The notes under the pieces were generated by a model, which was not told the DNA's origin, did not search any database, and saw only the letters and a list, made by a program, of their open reading frames with translations. A stretch of DNA of 64,000 bases from Lampris incognitus (lineage: Eukaryota; Chordata; Actinopteri; Lampriformes; Lampridae). Location: assembly GCF_029633865.1 (NCBI RefSeq), contig NC_079213.1, positions 100,090,064-100,154,063 on the forward strand. The letters are read 5' to 3'. Positions 25,101 to 34,900 of the stretch are shown one piece after another; positions within the stretch are counted from its first letter, which is position 1, and each line of letters starts with the position of its first letter. The position numbers and the translations under genes are program-made.

Positions 25101-28100
25101 TGAGGTCTTCATTAAGTGTTGTGAGTTCTTTGTTCTCTTTTGAGTAACAACTTGTCCCACATTAATCCAAAGAATAAGCCCATCTCAGGAATTGGGATAT
25201 TTCTTCAAAATCAACTCAGTCCTTTTGTTTTTTTGTGAATAGTTTAGTATTGATTTATTGAAAATAACAGTATACTACATCACAGAAAATAAAATCGAAT
25301 AAAAAAAAATCAAATGGAAAAAAAATGACAGGTAAATTGACAAGAGTAAATGAAGAGAATAAAAGTGAAAGGTGAAGTAAATTTATGAGTATAAATAGTC
25401 ATCAAATTCATGTTACCAGGGAAGTCTCTGGCAAGGATTCCACATCTGAGCATTCTGTGGTTGAAACAATCTGTCCAAATCAACAGAATTTATTCAGGGA
25501 CAATGGAGTGTTTAAGAATTAATGATAACCATATAAGGCCTAATAATACATACAAATGTCACTAACAGTCTACTGCAGCTATTAAGAGAATTAACCCCAT
25601 ATAGAGCGACATTATAGGAAGAATGCAGTTGGATTGTGTTCAATACATCTGACCTTAGTGTGGCATGTCTCTTATTAATGCTTTGATCATCTGGATTTTT
25701 TTGTCTCTGTAGATAAGAAAGATGAAAAGCGCAAACATTCCCGCTCCCGGTCCAGGTCACGGCGCCGAAGGTCCAGGTCTCGCTCAAAACACAGGTAAGA
25801 ATGCCAGTGCACCACATCTGTTTGTGGCTTCACAGTATCAGCAGAGAGAGGGCAGTGGTATCTGCTGTGAACACTGTATTCACTCATTCTACAGTCTGAA
25901 TAATGAAAACAAGTGGAAGTGAATGTGAAGAGTTTTTGAGTCCATGACCGGGATTGACAGTTTCCTCCATTTTCATGCACCAACAACGTTGATGGCTCAA
26001 AAAATATAATATTTTATCACACTCTAAATGTACGTGTGTAAAACTGGTTTTCTATAGACGGTCAAAGAGCCGGTCTCGGAGGAGGTCCCATTCCAGGAAC
26101 AGGAGGAGATCAAGGAGCCCACGCAGGAGGAGGTCTTACTCTCGAGATCGGAGCCGCCGCAGCAGATCCAGGTCAGCATCTCGCCTGTAGTCCTGACGCA
26201 TCACACGCCGGGCCAGATTTACAAGTTACAAACAAGAAAAGCTGAATGGAAACAAATGCCTAAATGAATCTGAACTATTGCAAAAAAATGTATTGCGCTC
26301 GCACAAGGTAGGGGAAGTTGCCGTCTACCTTGTCACCCTTCCTCCATTTTACTGTTGACTGTTTAATGACAGTCTCATCACAGGGGAGACTGGGTAAGCA
26401 CTTAAAACAAGCTAATATAAGTGGCCTGATTCACATTTAAATTTTCTCAGACATTTTAAAATTGTCATGTAAAAAAAATCATGTAACAATACATAGGAAA
26501 TTTTTCTACCTGAAGCTGAACAGCACAACTTTTGGCCACTAGTTTAGAAATTGGTGCTCGTCAGCACAGAAGAAATCATCAGTCTGCACTTGACAGGCAT
26601 GTACTTCCAACAGTAGCAGAGACCAGCTTTGATTCAGTGTTATAATGTTAGATTACTCAAAGGAAACTGAAAAGGTGTTACTAGGGAAACTAAAACAGAT
26701 TCACATCACCAGCGCATTTACCATGTTGATGTGAAACTTAAGTCAACATATAGCAGAGTTCATCTTGAAAGTTAATTGCATATAGAAATGGTTATTAAGA
26801 GAATTTGCACTTTGCAAATGGTGAATTCTGCCACATATGCAACCATTTCCACTAGGGGTGTCACGATTCTCCAAATCCACGATTCAATTTGATTTTTAAG
26901 GTTTCGATTTAAACTTTTTTTCCAGCACTGATGGCTATGCCATTGTTAGACTATCAAGGTTTCAAATTATCTTTAAAAAGATGGCTACATGGTAACAAGT
27001 GTGATGTAACCACCATATGTTATTTTGGAATGTACCACACTAAGGCCGTATGGTCAAATTTAAATAATTTATTTAAAATGTAAATTACTTATTTAACCAG
27101 TCAATTAAAACCAAACCAAGAAAGTAGTTTTTCTGTCAATGATGTGTTCATTGTTGACATAACTCATGGGGAGTCAAAGGCTCACTCTTTTGGGGGGGGG
27201 GCTGAGGGGGCATGGTGGCTCAGTGGCTAGCACTGTGGCCTCACAGCAAAAGTCCTGGGTTCGAACCCCAGGCCGTCCCAGGTCCTTTCTGTGTGGTGTT
27301 TGCATGTTCTTGTTGCATCCACATCCCTTGTTATAACGATCCAATTACATATTCCGTTGCATCTACATTAAACTAAGATATTCAAATGGATTTTTAATTT
27401 TTTTGCATGATTATGTGTGACGATATATACTATATGAGATTCTTTTCCCACACTGGTAGCCATATTCCACGTTACACTGCCTCAGTTCGCAAAGCATTCT
27501 GGGAATTTTCTTCTACCACTCTGTATGGGGTCTGCGTTTGAAACGCTCAGTCCCCAAAAGAAATGGGACACCCTACTGTATGCAGCTGCGCATAAAACGG
27601 AGGGGTCGGGCCAAGAGTGAGAATTGGGATTGGGCCAAAATGTGTTGTGACTTCAGTGACTTCAGGGAAACAGGAGAATTTTCCAGTTCTGTTGTTTCTC
27701 CATCATCTCTGACTCTGGCAGTGGCCATGGTGTCTCAAAGTGCAGCTGCAGGCTACCGGTAAGCTAAGCTGTGTCTTCCCCCCCCCCCCCCCCCCGGACA
27801 CACACAAATAGGCAGGGGTGGAGAGACAAAAAATACTCTTGAGAATCGCCGATCCTACTTTTGATTTCGAAGGTCGAAATCGAAGGCTTATTTTGATTGT
27901 CAATTTAGAATTGAAATTGTGACACCCCTAATTTCCACTCATTCACAACTAGGAGGTGGTCGATGCAACCAGAGTTTTTCATCGCTGAGCAGTATTTGGT
28001 CAGTGGATATTGGTATGCTGTTATCTAGATAACCCTTTTTCTGTCTCTGTTGGGGTTAGGGACAGGAGGAAGGAAGAGAAATCTAAGAAACGGTCAAAAA

Positions 28101-31100
28101 CGCCCCCAAAGAGCTATAGCAGCGCCAGGAGATCTCGGAGTGTCAGCCGGTGAGTTCCCAGTAGTCGGACTTTATTAAACTTTACTTTATCTACAATTCA
28201 AACAACAATGAATATGATCTTTGATTTTATTTCTAATTGATGCGAAGTAGCAGACGCAGGCGAAGCCGCAGTGGATCTCGGTCCCCAAAGAGGAAGCTGT
28301 CCAGGTCTCCCTCCCCAAGGCGGTGAGTAGGACTGTTCTGGTCCAGGAAATATATTGTTCTGTGCTTTATCTCCATTATCTCTTAAAACCCTATTTACAC
28401 TTGGCACTTTTGTGTGATCTTTATATGCTACGAAGAGCCTTTCAGAGAAATACCCCCAGGGATGCCCGAGGCGGGGGGGTGAGCACCCCAAATGGACGTA
28501 TATACTGGTACTAACTCAAGCTAATGAGCAAATGATTACAAGTGCAGTCTGCAGATGGCGGCGAGGTCTGCAAAATCCCAAGAGGTCTAAAGATCCACCA
28601 GACCAAGATGGGCTGCTTGAGGAAGGAGCAAGTGGTGCAATGCACAGTGTGAGTACCTGAATACAGCACCTGGTGAGACAGAGGAGGAGCTAGGCCCGGA
28701 GACACCCCCACAGTGCCCAGAACCTTCAAGCACCACGAGCTACACCCCAAAGTAGACCATCAGAACATTGTCAGCTTTTGTGGCCTGCTGCCAACAGAGT
28801 CAAAAGTTGCGCCAGTTCAACAAAGATGTGGATGCAGCCCTTGAAGCAACAACCAAGGGTATTGCAGACCACAGGCTCAATGTGCACCTTAACAATGAGC
28901 ATTGTTTTGGAGAGGTTCAACATCAAGGAACAACCGGCCACCAAGACTACTGTAAATCCAAACTGACAGGAAGTTAAGATCACCCAACTAAGATGAGAGC
29001 TGAGGACACTAAAGAGCCAGTACAGGAAGGAAAGTGAGTCTTGTCAGAACTTCGTGGCATGTTGTAAGGGAAAGGCTAATCAACCTTCAGCGCACTGAGT
29101 GGCACAGGAAGAGAGGCAAGGAAAAGGCCTGCAAGTGCTGGGCCTTTATTGTAAATCCATTTGGATTTACGAAGAAACTGCTGGGGCAGAAACGCAGTGG
29201 TCACCTGTTGTGCCCTGGGGAAGAGATTAACTGCCGCATTGGCAACACCTACAGTGACAGCATGAGGGAGCAAGACCTTGGCCCCAGCACCCTGTTCAAC
29301 ATCAATGAACCCACACTGAAAGAGATCAAGGAGGTCATCAAGTCGACCGGAATATCTTCAGCCCCAGGCCTGAGTGGAGTGCTGTACAAGGTCTTCAAAA
29401 GGTGCCCCAAGCTTCTGGGATGCCTTTAGAAGATCTACAGGATGATCTGGAGGAGGGGGAAGGTGCCGCAGCAGTGGAGATATGTAGAAGACGTGTGAAT
29501 TCTAAGGGGGACAATACAAGCAACATTGAGCAATTTAGAACGACCTCGCTCCTCAGTGTGGAATGTAAGCTCTTTGTCAAGATTGTTGCTAATCACCTCA
29601 TGAGATTTCTCCTGAAGAACTCCTACGTAGACACCTCGGTGCAGAAGGGAGTAATCCCTGATGTTCCAGGATGCATAGAGCACACACAGGTGCGGTAACC
29701 CAACTGATCAGAGAGGCGTGAGAAAGCAGGGGGAGACCTGGCAGTGATGTGGCTGGACCTTGTGTGGGATCGATCCCAACAGGCTGGTAGAATTGGCCCC
29801 CATCAAGACGGTACGTCCCAGAGAAGATCCAAAGCGTCATCCTCAACTATTACAACAACTTCAGCCTGAGGGTGTCTTCTGGGACTTTGATATCAGCGTG
29901 GCATCGGCTAGAAAAGTGTATCATCACTGGCTGTACAATTTCTGTGTCCCTGTTTGCGCTGGCATGAATATGCTTGTGAAGTCTGTGGAAGTGGAGTGCA
30001 GAGGTCCCTGGTCCAAATCTGGCACCTGACAACCCTCAGTCAGAGTTCCTGGATGACCTAACGGTAACAGCTACATCGGTAACTGGATGCAGATGGCTCC
30101 TTTAAGGAATTGAACAGCTCATTACATGGGCAAGAATGAGCTTCAAGCCCACAAAATCCAGGTCTCTGGTCCCCAGGAAAGAGTAACCGACCAGTTCAGC
30201 TCTCTTTGGGAGGCACCCAAATTCCATCTGTGACTGAAAAGCCAGTCAAGAGTCTGGGTAAGAACTTAACCAGCAATCTGAAGGACACAGCGGTGTGACA
30301 GGCAACCAGTGATGACCTCAACACGTCGCTCTCCACAGTGGACAAGTCATGGCTTCCTGGAAAATTCAAGGCCTGGATATATCGACATGGAATCCTGCCT
30401 CAACTCCTCTGGCCACAGCTAATCTATGAAGTCCCAATCACCATTGTGGAGGGCCTCGAAAGGAAGATCGGCCAGTTCCCACGCAGGTGGCAGAGCCTAA
30501 GAAGCATTGCCCTTTATGGGCATAACACCAAGCTACAGCTTCTTCTCAGCACCCTGGCAGAGGAGTTCAAGGTCACCCGAACCAGAGAAGTCTTGCTCTA
30601 CCGAGATTCTGCTGACACCAAAGTCTGGTCTGTAGGTATCGAGGTCGGAACAGGAAGGAAGTGGCACACGCAGGAGGCAGTTGAGTGGGCTGAGGCAAGG
30701 TTGTGGCACAGCATCCTGATGGGCACTGTGGCAACTGGCCAGGCTCCAGATAGGGCTGAATGATTAATCAAATTCAAACCAACATCGCATTGTAATAGAA
30801 CACAATTTTCAAATTGCAAAGGCTGCAATTAAAAAGAAAAGAAAAAAAAAGCTTCTTTTTTAATGTTACGCAATCTAACCAATCAGAGGGTCGGAAACAC
30901 CTGGCCATGTGGGGTCACGTGTACAAACGCTACCCTACGCTCATGTGACATGCGAGTGAGAACAGTAAATGAAGAATGTAACTTGCCACGCTACACTTTG
31001 ATTGTAGTAGTAATGTTACTATCTGGTGAAATGGCCTCGGCAGAACCGAACACTGAAAAGGTGACTAGTGTCAAAGAGGAGCAGTATGTCTGTTGTCTGG

Positions 31101-31905
31101 ACCTATTTTGGATTTAGGAAAGAAGATGCTGCACAGAGTCAGGTAATGTGCAGAACGTGTCTTGCTACCGTAGCTACAACACGGGGCAACACTACAAACC
31201 TGTTCCAGCATTTAAGAAAGCATCACAAGGTCATGTATGACAACTGCATGGTTAAAAACATGACCATTAATGTGTCAAGTAGGGCGAATACCACCTGGCA
31301 GGTATTGACCAAAATGTTTGAGTATATCTCCATATGAATGGGATTCAAAACGGTACTACAAAATTACTCGGGCGGTAGCGGAGTTCATAGGGAAAGATAT
31401 GATGCCGCTCAACATGACTAAGGCCGAGTTTACGGCTTTTGTAAAGACATTGGATAAACTATATAGCATGCCATCCTGCACATTTTAGCCAGGTTGCCAT
31501 ACCAGAGCTATACAAAATGTGCAGGCAGAGAGTCGCAGTGGACCTAAAAACAAGTTTTTTGCTACTACCACAGACAGGTAGTCAAGCCATACAGCAGAAC
31601 CCTAACAGAGTCTGACTGTGCATTTCATCAATGATGAATTCTACCTCAAAAGTTCACTGTCTTCAAACTGCTTACTTCCCAGACAATCTGGGGAGAACAT
31701 TGCAGCTGGCTTGAGAGAATGGCTAGCTAGCTGGGACCTCGATGAAGAAAACTGTCTGCCTCATGATGGACAATGCATCAAACATGGTGAAGGCAGTGCT
31801 GCTTAACGACTGGACCAGGCTCCAGTGTTTCAGCCACTCTCATCAGTCAATCTTTACGACAGCTACTGTTACCAGTACAGGTTGAATGATTGTTTTCTAA
31901 TTTAG

Positions 31906-31949
<44 letters not shown>

Positions 31950-34900
31950 ATAAGAACGTGAACAGAATGGTTGAATGAACGATTTTCTAATGTAGCCGTG
32001 TGATAGCCTAATAACACTCAATTTAAACTGTATGACGTACACCAGTTTCATTATTTGTTTATTTATTTTCCCAGAAAATGCTATGGAAAATGACAGTGTC
32101 AAGAGCAACAGTGCTGTGCAAGAAGCACATTTGTTAATGTTCACAATTTTTTTTTTTTTACGTTTTATTAAAAAGTGCAATCCAGGGGGGCGCCCCGGTG
32201 GCTGACCTGGTAAAGCGTGTATCACATACACTCACTGGCCACTTTATTAGGTACACCTTGCTAGTACCGGGTTGGACCCCCTTTTGCCTTCAGAACTGCC
32301 TTAATCCTTCGTGGCATAGATTCAACAAGGTACTGGAAACATTCCTCAGAGAGTTTGGTCCATATTGACATGATAGCATCACGCAGTTGCTGCAGATTTG
32401 TCGGCTGCACAGCCATGATGCGAATCTCCCGGTCCACCACATCCCAAAGGTGCTCTATTGGATTGAGATCTGGTGACTGTGGGGCCATTTGAGTACAGTG
32501 AACTCATTGTCATGTTCAAGAAACCAGTCTGAGATGATTCGAGCTTAATGACATGGCGCGTTATCTTGCTGGAAGTAGCCATCAGAAGATGGGAACGCTG
32601 TGTTCACAAAGGGATGGACATGGTCAGCAACAATACTCAGGTAGGCTGTGGTGTTGACACGATGCTCGATTGGTACTAAGGGGCCCAAAGTGTGCCAAGA
32701 AAATATCCCCCCCACAGCCCTGCCTGGAGCTGCGACCAAGGGGGTAACACTGAGGGAGAAGTGGATAAGGCTATACTAACTGCTAGCCCATGCAGACCGG
32801 CAGTTCCGATAACACCGAGGGCAGTCTGGCGGCTGCCTCACCTGGCGTTGACTGTGGTGTTTGTGGTGTCGTCGTGTAGCGTGCGAGGAGGTGTGTTGAG
32901 GGTGTCTGGCTGGGAGAGCTGGTATTGGATCGGTTGGGGGAGCCTGGTCTGTTGTGTCCGGTGGGCCCAAGGACCACGGCCACTGCCTGGAGATGCGCCT
33001 GAGGAGGAAGCACCGAGGGTGGTCTGACAGGACATGGAAGCCCGCTAGCCCATGCAGGTTGGAAGTTCCGACAGTCATCCTGGCTGGCGTTCATTCCCTT
33101 GAACAGTTTTTTTTAGTTTGGATATATGTGTTAGTTTGAATATGTGTGTTCTTGAAGTTCTTGTAGTTTTTGGATATGTGTTTTTGTCTTTGTGTTGCAC
33201 TGCTGTGGGCTGGGGGAAACTATATTTCGTTTCATTTCATGTACTTCTATACATGAAATGACAAAAACATGTTCCTGATATATTACGACTTTTAAGTGGC
33301 AGAGCCACAGATTTGTTATTTTTTATATTTCTGCACCTCAGTTTCTGTGATTTGTTACTGTTACTGATTGGAGAGCAGTACGTTTCATATTTATTTTCAT
33401 ATTAATCTTCACACCAGGCCTGTTGCTCTGCAGTGCTTTGTTGTTCCTTTTTCAGGTTTTATTAAAAAGTTGTCATAAGTACATTTTTACAAGGCTTAAA
33501 GTTAAATAAATCAGTCAATATTCTACTGTGATTGAAGGTTTTTTTTTTACAATTAAATAGTAGTTAAATGAAGATGTTATTCATATCAATTCATGCATCA
33601 ATTCGTAACACGTAGGTCTGGCCTACAGGAAAGAAGTTTATATGTTGACTGATGTGTTGGTCATACTGTAGAATGATTTATTGCCGTTTAGTGGATAACA
33701 CAAAAGATGATAAGCTTCGAAAAAAAATCTCATACTAAATTGCATTCACAATATTGGTCTAAAAAAATCGCAATTAGATTTTAACAAATCGTTGAGCCCT
33801 CAGAGGCCGAAAGCTGATCCAGGAGGAGGTACGTGCAGAGGTGGAGGAAGCTTGCTACAGTACAATGGTGGGTATGTGCAAGAAGGGCCTGGACCAATTG
33901 GGAGCATACAACCGGCCAAAAGATCACCTGGGTAGAACTCTGGAAGGCAGAATCACACCGATTAAAGTTTTTGGTGCAGTCAGTGTATGATGTTCTCCTG
34001 AGCCCTTCCAACCTGTTCAGCTGGGGCCTGGTGGACTCACCTGCTTGCCAACTCTACCAGAAAAGGGGATCGTTGGAGCACATCCTGAGCTGCTGTCCAA
34101 AGGCCTTGGGCGAGGGGCTGTATCATTGGCACCATGAACAAGTTCTGCGGGCGGTAGACACCATCTGCACTGGGATCAGCTACAGCAAGTAGCAACACGC
34201 AACAAAATGCATCATTGCCTTTGTTTGAGCAGGAGAGAAGCCCCAGCCAAAGGCCCAGGGTGGGCTGCTGTCAATAGCAAGGGACTGGCAGTTCCTGGTT
34301 GACCTTGGGAGACAACTGAGGTTTCCAGACACGATCGCAGCTACCACACTCAGGCCAGACACGGTCCTGATGTCTGTGGCAACCAAGCAAGTGGTTTTGC
34401 TAGAGCTAACTGTCCCCTGGGAAGCTCAGAGGGAGGAGGTGCAAGAAAGGAAGAGAGCCAGGTGTGCAGATCTAGTAGCTGAGTGTCAGAGAAATGGGTG
34501 GAAGGCCAACTACTGTAAGCCGGTTGAAGTGGGCTGCAGGGGCTTTGCAGGCCAGTCTCTATACCAGGTCCTGGTACTCTTGGGGCTGCAAAGAAAAAGA
34601 GCCATTAGGAACATCTTGGAAGCCACTGAAAAGGCTTTGTGCTGGCTGAGGTTAAGGGGGGTGATGCGTGGCTTAATGCACTATCTGGACACAAGTCGGG
34701 GCTTGATCACCCCTGGCTGGGTTGCTCGGGCGTCTGATGTTAAGACCAAAATATCTGATGACCCTAGTTTCATTACTGACAATGTGTCCAGGTTGCACCA
34801 CATGGTGTATCAAAGAACTGGTGAAAATACGATTACACCCTTTGCATGACACCTGATATTTGTGTTCTCATTGTGTGGTCAGAGCTTTTTCATGTGCTAT

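Larger units (their letters stand above)
30751..33800 (+). mobile_element. BED-finger hAT (ZBED1-like), decayed, inside the RLE LINE
   Basis: Imperfect inverted ends agggctgaatgatt and (inverted) agggctcaacgatt. The ends sit inside the RLE LINE reading region, which resumes at 33801. The transposase remnant is at 31031-31850. The C-terminal part of the transposase is missing; a SINE head, a truncated Tc1 and a LINE tail occupy 32190-33270. No clean 8-bp TSD was found (only caga on both sides). Confidence 0.65.
28510..34850 (+). mobile_element. RLE-class LINE (R2/R4/NeSL-like), split by a hAT element
   Basis: Sense with srsf11, filling intron 10. The N-terminal part has a degraded C2H2-type finger (GLKIHQTKMGC, near 28590). 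Then come the linker and RT parts: WHRKRGKEKACKCWAFIVNP, FGFTKKLLGQKRSGHLLCP, APGLSGVLYKV, EQFRTTSLLSVECK, DTSVQKGVIPDVPGCIEHTQ, and LPGKFKAWIYRHGILPQLLW at about 30350. After the hAT insert come KITWVELWKAESHRLKFLVQ, a zinc-knuckle region LEHILSCCPKALGEG and a restriction-like endonuclease region (RPDTVLMS, VVLLELTVPWE) at about 34350-34430. Many frame breaks and missing blocks (around the RT active site). End coordinates are approximate. Confidence 0.7.

Noticed and set aside
27206-27310. tRNA gene
   Set aside because: Box A and box B are present, but the rest does not fold as a tRNA in my reading and continues into SINE sequence seen elsewhere in the window. The same holds for 61409 and 62136.
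31031-31850. BED-finger frame as a host ZBED gene
   Set aside because: It is frame-broken, truncated and lies between hAT-type terminal repeats inside a LINE.
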